A stretch of 64,000 nt of DNA from Pseudomonas canadensis (GCF_000503215.1 NZ_KI628540.1:315030-379029); one strand, 5' to 3'. Positions 45,478 through 54,439 are shown, counted from the first letter of the stretch. The notes: a model not told the origin generated them from the letters alone. Translations and numbers: made by a program.

Positions 45478-45522
45478 GACAATTACTCTATTGAATTTGT
45501 ATTGATCAGCAGCACGCTGGTT

Positions 45523-46482
45523 TCAAACGGTGGTGACCGGTTCGCTCATCACTGGCAGCTCAGGCAGCACCGCGTCGGGGTGTATGCCAATGGAGCTGAG
45601 AATCTCGGGCATGGCCGAGTAGTCCGCTTCGCCGGTCTCGGTAAATTGAGTCGGTAGTAGCAGCGATTGGTCGCCGAACACTTCGAGCAGTTGCGGCAGG
45701 ATGATTCGCCACGCCGAAATCTCGCGCATCGGGAAGATCCGGATGGAGTTGGCGATGCCGCGGGTGAACAAGGCGGTTTGCTGCGCGGTGAAGTCTCCGA
45801 CCACCTGCTGCACGAACAGCGGGAAGATGTGCTTGTGCACCAGCTCGTCTTTTTTGTGCAGGGCCACCACATGGCGAAACACCGGTTGGATCTCCGGCGC
45901 GTCGCTGAGGTCGGCCAGGTAGTCGCTGATAAATGTCTCCGAGACCAGCGAGAAGGCCAGGCGGTAGATCTTGAAATCCGCTTCGGACAGGGTGGCCTGG
46001 GCCTGGTTCAGGTGGCGGGTCAGTTCCAGCTCCGGCCATTTGATGCGCATGCCGCGCTGGGTAATTGCCAGCTCACACATGTTGATCGAAAACAGAGTGT
46101 GATAAGCCTCATCCGCCAGGGTTTCGGAAATCGTCGCGGCGCTGGCGGAGCTCAGGCGCGGGCCCAACTGCAGCAGGTCGATGCAGGACGGGCAAATGAT
46201 TTCGGTTTCGATGGCGATGGTTTTCTGGTTATAGATCACCCAGCCGGCCGACAGGATCAGCAGTTTCAGGGCGTGGGGGTAGTGCTGGTAATGCGGATCA
46301 TGGGCGAAAGGTAACAGGGCCTCGAGAAAGTCCGGCGCCTGCAGGTCAAGCTGGATATCCGGCCGTTGGGAATCGAGCTTGATCTGTGCGCGTTTGTGCC
46401 AGCTGCGTTCGATTTTGATCAATCGTTCATCGGTCGCGTCATTGCTGCGATAAAGATCGTCTTGAGTGCTGTGCTGAAACAT
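45523..46482 (-). CDS. AurF-type diiron N-oxygenase
   Basis: 319 residues from ATG 46482 (ggtga upstream); ATG 46521 would add 13 residues. The seven diiron ligands of the AurF/CmlI family can be placed: Glu in AIETEI, Glu and His in DEAYHTLF, Glu in LVSETFIS, and the H-x3-E-x2-H group in HKKDELVHKH. The last also has a preceding DAPEIQPVFRHVV helix. Family members oxidise amines to hydroxylamine, nitroso or nitro groups. It lies 45 bases upstream of asnB and 79 bases after the enoyl-CoA hydratase. The substrate is unknown; it would be an amine or amide made in this operon. Confidence 0.87.
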   Translation of the reverse strand: MFQHSTQDDLYRSNDATDERLIKIERSWHKRAQIKLDSQRPDIQLDLQAPDFLEALLPFAHDPHYQHYPHALKLLILSAGWVIYNQKTIAIETEIICPSCIDLLQLGPRLSSASAATISETLADEAYHTLFSINMCELAITQRGMRIKWPELELTRHLNQAQATLSEADFKIYRLAFSLVSETFISDYLADLSDAPEIQPVFRHVVALHKKDELVHKHIFPLFVQQVVGDFTAQQTALFTRGIANSIRIFPMREISAWRIILPQLLEVFGDQSLLLPTQFTETGEADYSAMPEILSSIGIHPDAVLPELPVMSEPVTTV

Positions 46483-46561
46483 GGTTTCACCAGGTTGATA
46501 GTGATTGTGAAGGCCATCCATGGTTTGCCGAGGTGCGCTCGGCAACGTTCACGACCGGGAG

Positions 46562-47347
46562 TTACACCGCTGGCGCGGTCTGGATCTTGTCCTTCTTGCG
46601 ATCCAGGAAGTCCGCCAGGCGATCCTGTGTGCGGATATCCGAAGACACCACGGCAGCAATCAAGGCTTCCGTCATCAGGCCGTCCTGCTGGCTTTGATCG
46701 ACAATGCGCGGCAGCACGTGGGTTACCGCGTAGTTGGTCATGGGCAGGTTGCCGGCGATCTTGTGCGCCAACTCGGTGGCCTTGAGTACCGCCTGGCCGA
46801 CCGGCACCAGGTACTGGGCTACGCCGCGCTCATAGCTTTCCTTGGCGTAGAGCGTGCGGCCGGTGAGCATCATGTCGGTCATCAGGGCGATGCCGGCGAT
46901 GCGCGGGAAGCGCACCGAGGCGCCGACGCCGACGTACAGGCCACGCATCGCCTCGGGCAGCGAGAAGAAGGCGCTGTCATCCACCACGCGCAGGCTGCAG
47001 GCCGTGGCGATTTCCAGGCCACCACCGATGGCGGCACCGGTAATGGCGGCGACGACGGGCACCTTGCCGAACTGGATCAGTTCAAAGGTTTTGTGCCATT
47101 CGCGGAAGGCCTGGACGTTGTCGATGACCGATTGGTCGCGGATCTCCGACAAGTCCAGCCCCGTGCAGAAATGCTGGCTGGTGCTGTAGAGCACGGCGGC
47201 ACCAATGCCTTCAGGCATATTGGTGAAGGTATCGCGCAGTTCGTGCATGACTTCCAGAGACATGGCGTTTCGCTTCTGCGGGCGGTTGAGACCCACCATC
47301 AGAACGGCGCCGTCTACTCGTACGTCCAAGTAGTTTTTGACACTCAT
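46562..47347 (-). CDS. Enoyl-CoA hydratase/isomerase family protein
   Basis: 261 residues from ATG 47347 (gaaggga upstream). It has the crotonase signatures NRPQKRNAMS, the oxyanion segment FCTGLDLSEI, and AAITGAAIGGGLEIATACSLR. A Glu follows in FFSLPEAMRGLYVG, where hydratase members carry a catalytic Glu. It acts on acyl-CoA thioesters. It is first in the leftward operon and divergent from the AraC regulator, so it may form or process the carbon skeleton of the product. Confidence 0.9.
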   Translation of the reverse strand: MSVKNYLDVRVDGAVLMVGLNRPQKRNAMSLEVMHELRDTFTNMPEGIGAAVLYSTSQHFCTGLDLSEIRDQSVIDNVQAFREWHKTFELIQFGKVPVVAAITGAAIGGGLEIATACSLRVVDDSAFFSLPEAMRGLYVGVGASVRFPRIAGIALMTDMMLTGRTLYAKESYERGVAQYLVPVGQAVLKATELAHKIAGNLPMTNYAVTHVLPRIVDQSQQDGLMTEALIAAVVSSDIRTQDRLADFLDRKKDKIQTAPAV

Positions 47348-47424
47348 TTTCCGAATATCCCTTCGAGATGAACCCAACTTGGGGAGCGACGATTCTAGGT
47401 GGCAGAGTAGTGGCCCGCTTGCTA

Positions 47425-47444
47425 TGTCAGGTCATACTTTGACA
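47425..47444. promoter_or_regulatory. Candidate operator in the AraC/operon divergent region
   Basis: Inverted repeat TGTCA-N10-TGACA in the 107 bases between the enoyl-CoA hydratase start (47347) and the AraC start (47455). A binding site for the AraC regulator is possible but unproven. Confidence 0.35.
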
Positions 47445-47454
47445 AAATCGGGCC

Positions 47455-48252
47455 ATGCCGCCGACCTTCACTTATTCCCCGTACGAACCCGACAGCCCCG
47501 AAGCGGTGGTGACGCTGCGCGAGTACCCGTCCGGCACGGTGTTTCCACGGCATACCCATCGCCGTGGGCAGTTCGCTTATGCGTCCACCGGTGCGCTGAA
47601 AATGTTCACTGACCTCGGTAACTGGGTCGTACCGCCGCAGCGCGCGATCTGGGTGCCAGGCGGCGTCTCCCATGAGATGCACATGCGCGGCGATGTGGTG
47701 ATGCTCAATACTTACCTGGACGACGACGCGGCCCGGCGCGCAGGGTTGCAGGACTATTGCCAGGTATTTGGCGTCTCGCCGCTGTTGCGCCATCTCCTGG
47801 AGGCGGCGCTGGCGATTGGGCCATCGGCCTCGCCCAGTGTTCGCGATCGCTGCGTGCTGACCCTGTTGATCGATGAAATCGGCGCTATGCCCGAGTTGCC
47901 CCTCAGTGCGCCGTTGCCCTCCGAAGCACGTCTGGCTCGTTCTTGTCAGCGCTTCCTCGAAGCCCCGACGCAGAAGATCTCCATCTGCGAGATGGCCGAC
48001 TGGTCGAGCATGAGCCGACGCACCTTCACCCGTAACTTCCGTGAATGCACGGGCATGACCTTTGTGTCCTGGCGCCAGCAGGTGTGCCTGTTGGAGGCGA
48101 CGGCGCGGCTCAGTCATGGCTCGTCCATCACCGATGTGGCGTTCGAGTTAGGGTTCAGCAGTTCCAGCGCGTTCACTTCGGTATTCCGCCGCAATCTGGG
48201 CGATTCACCGGCGCGTTACCTAGCCAAGTCCAAGGCCGCCTCCCTGTTCTGA
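47455..48252 (+). CDS. AraC-family regulator with cupin sensor
   Basis: 265 residues. The N-terminal cupin part (FPRHTHRRGQFAYASTGALK, PPQRAIWVPGGVSHEMHMRG) is a ligand sensor. Two HTH motifs follow near residues 180-255 (ISICEMADWSSMSRRTFTRN and SSITDVAFELGFSSSSAFTS). There is no clear ribosome site before the ATG. Its divergent placement makes it the probable activator of the enoyl-CoA hydratase-AurF-AsnB-EamA operon. Confidence 0.9.
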   Translation: MPPTFTYSPYEPDSPEAVVTLREYPSGTVFPRHTHRRGQFAYASTGALKMFTDLGNWVVPPQRAIWVPGGVSHEMHMRGDVVMLNTYLDDDAARRAGLQDYCQVFGVSPLLRHLLEAALAIGPSASPSVRDRCVLTLLIDEIGAMPELPLSAPLPSEARLARSCQRFLEAPTQKISICEMADWSSMSRRTFTRNFRECTGMTFVSWRQQVCLLEATARLSHGSSITDVAFELGFSSSSAFTSVFRRNLGDSPARYLAKSKAASLF

Positions 48253-48355
48253 AAGGACGAAGAGGCCAATGCGGTGCCTTTTCCCCCAGCGGTACGACGT
48301 TGAACCCCGCCCTTTGTTACTATCGCCGTCCCTTGTCACCAGGAGTCATTGCCCC

Positions 48356-49909
48356 ATGCAGCACCAGTGGGATGAAATGCACCGCACCCGCAAGCCCACG
48401 TTCTTGATGTGTGGTGAGCCCCAGGGCGATGTGCTTAATCTCTATGTCCACGGTTATTCGGCGTTCTTCAACCGACAACAGCTGGGCAGCTTCAAGGCGC
48501 AGTTGGCGGGCATCGAAGGCTCCACCAACCTGATGCTGTTCTGGCCGGCGGGGCATTTCCTGGAAAACCTGTTTGCACCGTTCAAGGATGTGATCGGCGC
48601 AATGCTGGGCGGCGGCAGCCTGGGCGCGGCGACTGTCGGGGTGGGCAAGGCCATTGCGTATTTCCTCGATCACTACAAAAGCGTCGAGGCACGGGTGGAC
48701 GAGGTCGCCAAGAGCTTGCTGCCCGAATTGGCCAATTACCTGCACGGCGAGTCCCTGGCAGTCCGGCGTATCAACCTGATTGGCCATTCCCTTGGCGCAC
48801 GCATTCTGGTCAAGAGCCTGCTCGCCAATCCCGAGACCGCCCGTGAACTGCCATTGGACAATCTGCTGTTGATGGGCGGGGCGATCTGCACGTCGAGCCC
48901 GTGGGATGATGTATCGGCGCCGCTCAACGGGCGCGTGATCAATTGCCACTCCAGCAAAGACTGGGCGCTGGCCCTGAAACCGGATACCGAGCGTTGCATC
49001 GGCCGCTATGCGATCCCGGTGACGCCGGCGCTCAAGGCCAAGGTCACCAACGTGCACTTGGCGACCTTCGATCATGCCGCCTACTGGCCGCAGTTGCAGA
49101 CGGTGGTGCAGTACACAGACCTGTTGCACGAGCGGCGCGGCATGATCCGCTCCGACCAGCGCAGCCCGCAGGTGCGTTTTGCCGAAGAGGACGCGGAGCT
49201 GTTTCCGGCGCTGGTGCAGGCGCGGCCCGAGGAGTTGAAGTTTCTCGCTGAACTGATGGCGCAAAAGCGCAGTGCGACTATCGACGCCACAGTGCGCGAG
49301 CCGCTCAAGCTGGCCATCGAGTTGCAGCGCATGGGCGGCGATACCTTTATGAACCTGGCCCGTGGCCACGGCGTGAGTTACCGCCAGATCGCCGAAGATG
49401 TGGTGCAGCGGCTGGGTATCAAGTTCGATGAGCCGCTCAATACCGTCGAATTGGCCGACCTTGAAGCCCAGGTCGCCGAAAAGCTCATCGAGCAGTACAA
49501 GGACAAACTCAGCAACGCCGACCGCCAGGTGTTCGACGCCGAACTCAAGGCCGCCGCGCAAAAGGAGCAGGGCTTGTTCAACCGTTTCGATGTCGGCCGA
49601 TCGGCGACCACCGCGTTGAGCGGCACGGCGCTCGCCGGGTTGACCGGGTTTATCCTGCGTCGTGGCGCGGCCACGGCCATCCCGGTGGTGGGCCAGGCAC
49701 TGGCCGCAGCGATGCTGCTGGTGAGCGGGGTACGCGCGTTTTCCGGCCCGGCGTATTCAATTACCACTCTGGCGGTGCTGGTGATAGGTGTGATTCGCCA
49801 GCGCATGGAGCGTGAAGCGCTGAACCAGGAGATGGACCTGGTGGTGCAAGTGGTCGAAGCGTTCGACTTGCCGCGGGAGACGGTGATGCGCACGGTCGCA
49901 TCCGACTGA
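48356..49909 (+). CDS. DUF726-like alpha/beta hydrolase fused to UPF0174/YaaW-like C-terminus
   Basis: 517 residues from ATG 48356 with aggag upstream. Residues about 25-270 form an alpha/beta hydrolase with YVHGY near the start and the nucleophile elbow IGHSLGARI, resembling DUF726 proteins. Residues about 290-440 resemble UPF0174/YaaW proteins (ELKFLAELMAQKR, NLARGHGVSYRQIAEDVVQR). The end has two hydrophobic segments (ATTALSGTALAGLTGFILRR and AGPAYSITTLAVLVIGVI-type), so it is likely membrane-attached. Function unknown. Confidence 0.72.
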   Translation: MQHQWDEMHRTRKPTFLMCGEPQGDVLNLYVHGYSAFFNRQQLGSFKAQLAGIEGSTNLMLFWPAGHFLENLFAPFKDVIGAMLGGGSLGAATVGVGKAIAYFLDHYKSVEARVDEVAKSLLPELANYLHGESLAVRRINLIGHSLGARILVKSLLANPETARELPLDNLLLMGGAICTSSPWDDVSAPLNGRVINCHSSKDWALALKPDTERCIGRYAIPVTPALKAKVTNVHLATFDHAAYWPQLQTVVQYTDLLHERRGMIRSDQRSPQVRFAEEDAELFPALVQARPEELKFLAELMAQKRSATIDATVREPLKLAIELQRMGGDTFMNLARGHGVSYRQIAEDVVQRLGIKFDEPLNTVELADLEAQVAEKLIEQYKDKLSNADRQVFDAELKAAAQKEQGLFNRFDVGRSATTALSGTALAGLTGFILRRGAATAIPVVGQALAAAMLLVSGVRAFSGPAYSITTLAVLVIGVIRQRMEREALNQEMDLVVQVVEAFDLPRETVMRTVASD

Positions 49910-49950
49910 TAAGCTGCGTCTCTATCGAGTGTGTTTGCCTGGGATACCGC

Positions 49951-51273
49951 GTGAAATTCAGCCTGCCAAAAATCGCTACCGCCCCCTTTTGCCCGCCGGA
50001 AGTCGCCGGTTCCGTCGCCGTTGACCCCAAGGCTTCGTTCTTCAAGCGCGCGCTGATGTTCGCCGGACCAGGCTTGCTGATCTCCATTGGCTACATGGAC
50101 CCAGGCAACTGGGCCACGGCCATCGAGGCCGGCTCACGCTATGGTTACAACCTGCTGTTCGTGGTGTTGCTGGCCAGCCTGGCGGGAATGGCGGTGCAGT
50201 GCCTGTGCTCGCGGTTGGGCATTGCCACCGGAAAAGACCTGGCGCAACTGTGCCGCGAGCGCTACAGCAAGCGATCCGCACGCACCCAGTGGGTGCTTGC
50301 GGAAATCTCCATCATTGCCACTGACCTCGCCGAAGTACTCGGCTGTGCCCTGGCCTTTCACTTGCTGCTGGGGGTGTCACTGACCACCGGCATTGTCATC
50401 ACTGCCTTCGATACCTTGCTGATCCTGGCCTTGCAGAACCGCGGTTTCCGCCGCCTTGAAGCGATTATGCTGGCGCTGGTAGCAACTATCGGCGTGTGTT
50501 TCTTCATCGAACTGGTCCTGATCAAACCTTTCTGGCCGGACGTGTTCAGTGGTTTCACCCCGTCATTGTCGGCCATCAGCGATGCTGCACCACTGTATTT
50601 GGCCATCGGCATCCTCGGGGCCACGGTGATGCCTCATAACCTCTACCTGCACAGCTCCATCGTGCAAACCCGGCTGATCGGCAAGGATCTGGCCAGCAAA
50701 CAGGACGCGGTCAAGTTGGCGCGTATCGACACCATTGGCTCGCTAGCGCTCGCGCTGTTGGTCAACGCCGCGATCCTGGTGCTCGCTGCCGCAGCCTTCC
50801 ACAAGACCGGCCACACTGACGTGGTCGAGATACAGGATGCCTACCACCTGCTTGATCCGCTGGTTGGTGGTGCCTTCGCCAGTATTCTGTTTGGCATTGC
50901 CTTGCTGGCCTCCGGGCAAAGCTCCACCTTTACCGGCACCATCGCCGGGCAGGTGATCATGGAGGGCTACCTCAACCTGCGTATTCCCTGCTGGCAGCGG
51001 CGTTTGATCACACGTGGCCTGGCGCTGATCCCTGCGTTCCTGGGGGTATGGCTGATGGGCGACGATGCCATCGGCAAATTGCTGATCCTCAGCCAAGTGG
51101 TGCTCAGCCTGCAGTTGCCGTTCGCGCTGTATCCGCTGATCCGCATGACCGGTGACAAGCAACTGATGGGGCCGTTCGTGAATCGCCTACCCACACGCTT
51201 GCTGGCGTGGTTTCTGTTCGCGGTGATCAGTGGGGCGAATGCCTGGTTGATTGGGCAGTGGGTCTTTGGGTAG
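49951..51273 (+). CDS. mntH: Nramp-family Mn2+/H+ symporter MntH
   Basis: 440 residues, GTG start. Eleven hydrophobic segments carry the Nramp signatures: DPGNWAT in helix 1 (Asp and Asn metal ligands) and MPHNLYLHSSIVQTR in helix 6 (metal-binding Met and the conserved His pair region). It imports Mn2+ (and Fe2+) with protons at the inner membrane. Only 41 bases separate it from the preceding gene. I did not identify an MntR or Fur box. Confidence 0.93.
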   Translation: MKFSLPKIATAPFCPPEVAGSVAVDPKASFFKRALMFAGPGLLISIGYMDPGNWATAIEAGSRYGYNLLFVVLLASLAGMAVQCLCSRLGIATGKDLAQLCRERYSKRSARTQWVLAEISIIATDLAEVLGCALAFHLLLGVSLTTGIVITAFDTLLILALQNRGFRRLEAIMLALVATIGVCFFIELVLIKPFWPDVFSGFTPSLSAISDAAPLYLAIGILGATVMPHNLYLHSSIVQTRLIGKDLASKQDAVKLARIDTIGSLALALLVNAAILVLAAAAFHKTGHTDVVEIQDAYHLLDPLVGGAFASILFGIALLASGQSSTFTGTIAGQVIMEGYLNLRIPCWQRRLITRGLALIPAFLGVWLMGDDAIGKLLILSQVVLSLQLPFALYPLIRMTGDKQLMGPFVNRLPTRLLAWFLFAVISGANAWLIGQWVFG

Positions 51274-51297
51274 ACACAACGAAGCAATCGGGACGAT

Positions 51298-51675
51298 TCA
51301 CACCAGGATTGCCAGGGACGTGTATTGGGCGACCTGCGGATCGGCGGTCAATAGCTTCATGGGCTCGCTGATGGCGGTCGCAACGATGAGCCGATCAAAC
51401 GGATCCTTGTGACGGTGCTCAAGGTCCTTCACCGCGATCGCATGTTCTGAGGTGATGGGCAGTTCGACGAATCCGCTTTCCAGGCAGTACTCACGGATTT
51501 CATCCAGATCGACGGTGAGTTTCCCCAGGCCGACCTTAATTGACAGTTCCCAGAATGTTGCAGCGCTGATGTAAATCTCTGCTGCGTTCTCAATCAGCTT
51601 CCTGGCTTTGCTGGATAGCTTAGGATCTTCACTCAGCGTCCAAAGCAGAATATGGGTATCCAGCAACATTCTCAT
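51298..51675 (-). CDS. vapC: PIN-domain ribonuclease toxin, VapC type
   Basis: 125 residues. PIN-domain acidic residues are visible: Asp in MLLDTHILLW, Glu in ATFWELSIK, and Asp residues in KDPFDRLIVATA. VapC toxins cut RNA with Mg2+. Its ATG overlaps the antitoxin stop in ATGA (51672-51675), the standard coupling of such pairs. It converges with mntH. Confidence 0.9.
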   Translation of the reverse strand: MRMLLDTHILLWTLSEDPKLSSKARKLIENAAEIYISAATFWELSIKVGLGKLTVDLDEIREYCLESGFVELPITSEHAIAVKDLEHRHKDPFDRLIVATAISEPMKLLTADPQVAQYTSLAILV

Positions 51676-51911
51676 AAGCGGTTGCCTTCGAAGGCATCCA
51701 GTAGGCCGTCAGGCAAAGGTGCATCGAAGTCTTCAGGAATGACGAGCTTGCCCTTCATTGCACCGATTCTCCGACCCTTGGATTTGCCGACGGGCACCAG
51801 CTGAGCCATCGCACGCCCATGTTTGGCAATGGTAATGATCTTGCCGGCGGCAGCTTCATCAACCAGCTTCGACAGATTATTTTTCGCTTCGCCCAGAGGT
51901 ACGGTTGTCAT
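51672..51911 (-). CDS. Phd/YefM-type antitoxin
   Basis: 79 residues from ATG 51911, ggagata upstream. The Phd fold is evident (TTVPLGEAKNNLSKLVDEAA, ITIAKHGRAMAQLVPV). The C-terminal tail ends DGLLDAFEGNRL, the part that normally wraps the PIN toxin. A longer in-frame start exists at 52031, but it would run through the operator and lacks a ribosome site. Confidence 0.9.
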   Translation of the reverse strand: MTTVPLGEAKNNLSKLVDEAAAGKIITIAKHGRAMAQLVPVGKSKGRRIGAMKGKLVIPEDFDAPLPDGLLDAFEGNRL

Positions 51912-51926
51912 GTGGTTATCTCCGCA

Positions 51927-51948
51927 TTTTGGCCAAATATAGCCAAAA
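51927..51948. promoter_or_regulatory. Palindromic operator before the antitoxin gene
   Basis: TTTTGGC-N8-GCCAAAA, perfect 7-base arms, 16 bases upstream of the antitoxin ATG. This is the usual place for autorepression by the antitoxin-toxin complex. The rest up to 52172 contains no recognised feature. Confidence 0.6.
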
Positions 51949-52172
51949 CTACGTGCACTATCAAAGACGGCCAGACCGCTGACTGAAGCGGCTCGCGCAG
52001 CGCGCGATTTTTTGGGGTAAGTGAATTCCATTGCAGCTCTCTCAAAAAAATATCGTCAGAGTCTGCCTCAGCATGCAGAGGCCAGAAATACTGGCCCGGA
52101 AAATCAGAACGGACCTACCTATTTCTGTAAGGAAATTTCCTTCATAGCGACATTCTTCTCGACTTGGAAAAG

Positions 52173-53105
52173 TCACCGATCCCAATACGGCACCCCTCCA
52201 AAACATTCCACAAAATAATCAATCACCGTCCGCACCTTCAGCGACAAGCGCCGGCTCCCCGGCCACAGTGCCGCAATCTGCTGCGGCTCCAATGTTGTCG
52301 CCACGTCGTACTCCGTCAGCACTGCCCGCAAAGCGCCCGCACGCAAACTGTCGCCGATCAACCACGACGGAAACACCACCAGCCCCAGCCCCTGCTCGGC
52401 GGCGTAGGTGAGCGTGTCGGCATGGTTGCCGGTGATCGGGCCCTTGACGCTATAAGGTGTCCAGTCGCCCTGGCCCTTGCGGAAAAACCAGCGTTGCTGG
52501 CCGGTAATGCCTTTGTAGGCCAGGCACTGGTGGTTGATCAGTTCGTCAGGATGTTGCGGTGCGCCGTGTCGGGCCAGGTAGGCCGGGCTGGCGGCGATGC
52601 GGAAGCGTTGAGGGGCGAAGATGCGCGCCTGCATGCTGGAGTCGTTGAGCACGCCGATGCGGAACAGCAGGTCGGTGCCGTCTTGCAGCGGGTCGACATA
52701 GGTGTCGGTTTGCTGGATATCCAGTTGCAGCTTCGGGTAACGCCGGCACAACTCGCCCAGCCAAGGAGAGAGATGGCGCTGGCCGAACACCATCGGCGCA
52801 TTGATGCGCACCAGGCCGCTGGGTTCGCTTTCCTGTTCCTGCAGCGCCTGGCCGGCGGCTTCCAGTTGTTCCAGCATCAACCGCGCATGTCGTCCGAGCA
52901 AGCGCCCGGCTTCGGTAGGGCTGACGGCGCGGGTGTGCCGGTAGAGCAGTTGCTGGCCGAGGGCCTGTTCCATCAGTTGGATCTGCCGGGAGATGGAAGA
53001 GGGCGCCAGGCCCTCTCGGCGCGCCACTTCGGAAAAGCTGCCCAAGTCCAGTACGGCGACGAATAGGCGCAGCGCCTTGAAGCTCAGTTCATTCAAGCCT
53101 TGCAT
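52173..53105 (-). CDS. LysR-family transcriptional regulator
   Basis: 310 residues from ATG 53105 with tggaggc upstream. HTH ALRLFVAVLDLGSFSEVARR with LAPSSISRQIQLMEQALGQQ; the LysR substrate domain is of the DmlR/PecT-like type. It is divergent from the YdcZ pair across 118 bases, so it is the probable regulator of that transporter. Confidence 0.9.
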   Translation of the reverse strand: MQGLNELSFKALRLFVAVLDLGSFSEVARREGLAPSSISRQIQLMEQALGQQLLYRHTRAVSPTEAGRLLGRHARLMLEQLEAAGQALQEQESEPSGLVRINAPMVFGQRHLSPWLGELCRRYPKLQLDIQQTDTYVDPLQDGTDLLFRIGVLNDSSMQARIFAPQRFRIAASPAYLARHGAPQHPDELINHQCLAYKGITGQQRWFFRKGQGDWTPYSVKGPITGNHADTLTYAAEQGLGLVVFPSWLIGDSLRAGALRAVLTEYDVATTLEPQQIAALWPGSRRLSLKVRTVIDYFVECFGGVPYWDR

Positions 53106-53223
53106 CGTGCCTCCAGGCTGTGCGTTTTGCGCAAAGGTGTTGTTGGTATGCTCCCATTTATCGCACAGGACGGCCACCGGATAATGCTCGCCATCCAATC
53201 CTTTGTAGATGTGCAGGTGGTGT

Positions 53224-53712
53224 ATGCAAGCAAGTTCCATCGAGGGCGTGGCGTTAGCCAAGCCGAAAAAAAACGTCCTGCGGCTACTGCTTTTGCCGCT
53301 GGTGATCGTGGCTGGCATGGGTTTGTCGGTTGAAGCGGGCCTGCTCGGGCCATTGGGTGTGCAGGTGGGGCATTTGTGGGCGACGCTGAGCATCTTTGGT
53401 GTGGGCTCGGCCATCCTGTTTCTACTGCTGCTGTTCAGTGGCCCGCAAAAGGGCCCGGCGTTGTCCGAGTTGCCGCGCTGGCAGTTGATCGGCGGTTTGC
53501 TGGGGCCGATCTACGTGGTGGTGCTGACCCTGGCCACGCCGCATATCGGCATCGCGATGACCATGATCGCGATTCTTTCGGGGCAAGTCGGCAAGAGCGT
53601 GCTGATCGATCATTTCGGCTGGTTCGGGGCGGCGCGCAAGCGGGTCAATGGCGAGCGCTGGATTGCCCTGGCGCTGATTGTGGTGGCACTTGTTTTGATT
53701 GCGCGAGGTTAA
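53224..53712 (+). CDS. YdcZ (DUF606) half-transporter, first of a pair
   Basis: About 162 residues (start uncertain; ATG 53209 also possible). Five hydrophobic segments, e.g. LLLLPLVIVAGMGLSVEAGL, ATLSIFGVGSAILFLLLLF and WIALALIVVALVLIARG, with the DUF606 pattern PRWQLIGGLLGPIYVVVLTL. YdcZ proteins belong to the drug/metabolite transporter superfamily and are half the size of EamA carriers. The next gene, 4 bases downstream, is a second one. Confidence 0.85.
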   Translation: MQASSIEGVALAKPKKNVLRLLLLPLVIVAGMGLSVEAGLLGPLGVQVGHLWATLSIFGVGSAILFLLLLFSGPQKGPALSELPRWQLIGGLLGPIYVVVLTLATPHIGIAMTMIAILSGQVGKSVLIDHFGWFGAARKRVNGERWIALALIVVALVLIARG

Positions 53713-53716
53713 GGCG

Positions 53717-54169
53717 ATGAACCTGATTCTGTTACTGGTAGTAGTAGTCGCCGCAGGTGCGGTGTTGAGTGTGCAGGCCGCCATCAATGGTCGCCTGGGC
53801 CAGACGGTGGGTGTATTGCGCGGCAGCCTGGTGACTTTTGGAGTGGGCGCGATTGTCACTGCGTTGTTGATCCTGTTCTTTGAACCCGCCCAGGCAGTGA
53901 GCTTGCTGGATGTGCCGAAATGGCAACTCACGGGGGCCTTGTTCGGAGTGGTGTACATGATGGTGATGGTCGGCGCGGTGCCTGTCGTCGGCACGGCGGT
54001 AGCGACGGTGGCGGTGATCGTCGGGCAATTGGGCATGGGCATGCTCATCGACAACTTCGGTTGGCTGGGCAATCCGGCGATTGAATTGTCGGGTGCGCGG
54101 ATTGTGGCGATGGTCTGCCTGGCCCTGGCCCTGGTGTTCATGTACCGCAGCAATACCCGCGCCGACTGA
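53717..54169 (+). CDS. YdcZ (DUF606) half-transporter, second of a pair
   Basis: 150 residues from ATG 53717. Five hydrophobic segments with AAINGRLGQTVGVLRGSLVT and PKWQLTGALFGVVYMMVMVG, the homologous family pattern. Together with the previous gene it probably forms a heterodimeric carrier. The substrate is unknown; expression is probably under the divergent LysR. Confidence 0.87.
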   Translation: MNLILLLVVVVAAGAVLSVQAAINGRLGQTVGVLRGSLVTFGVGAIVTALLILFFEPAQAVSLLDVPKWQLTGALFGVVYMMVMVGAVPVVGTAVATVAVIVGQLGMGMLIDNFGWLGNPAIELSGARIVAMVCLALALVFMYRSNTRAD

Positions 54170-54258
54170 CGGTTTGAACCATCGCCGACGGGCCGCAGTC
54201 ACTCTTTAAGGTGCCGGCGCCCGCCGCACCGGGACGACCAAGAAAAAGGAGTCTGACC

Positions 54259-54429
54259 ATGCCAGATAAGACCTGTGCCTGCCCACACTGCAAGTGTGTG
54301 CTGGGAGCTGACGCGGTAATGAAGGACGGCAAGGGCTATTGCTGTCAGGGCTGTGCGGAGCACCATGCGCATGGTGAGCCGTGTGCGGCGGCAACCGGGT
54401 GCGAGTGTGCCAAATCCGCCAAAGGTTGA
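54259..54429 (+). CDS. bmtA: BmtA-type bacterial metallothionein
   Basis: 56 residues from ATG 54259 (aaaaggag upstream). Ten cysteines occur as CACPHCKC, CCQGC, C and CEC, with histidines in AEHHAHG, the layout of Pseudomonas/Synechococcus metallothioneins that bind Zn2+ and Cd2+ in a cluster. Too short to carry other domains. It is followed by a hairpin. Confidence 0.93.
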   Translation: MPDKTCACPHCKCVLGADAVMKDGKGYCCQGCAEHHAHGEPCAAATGCECAKSAKG

Positions 54430-54439
54430 TGTGTTTGCG

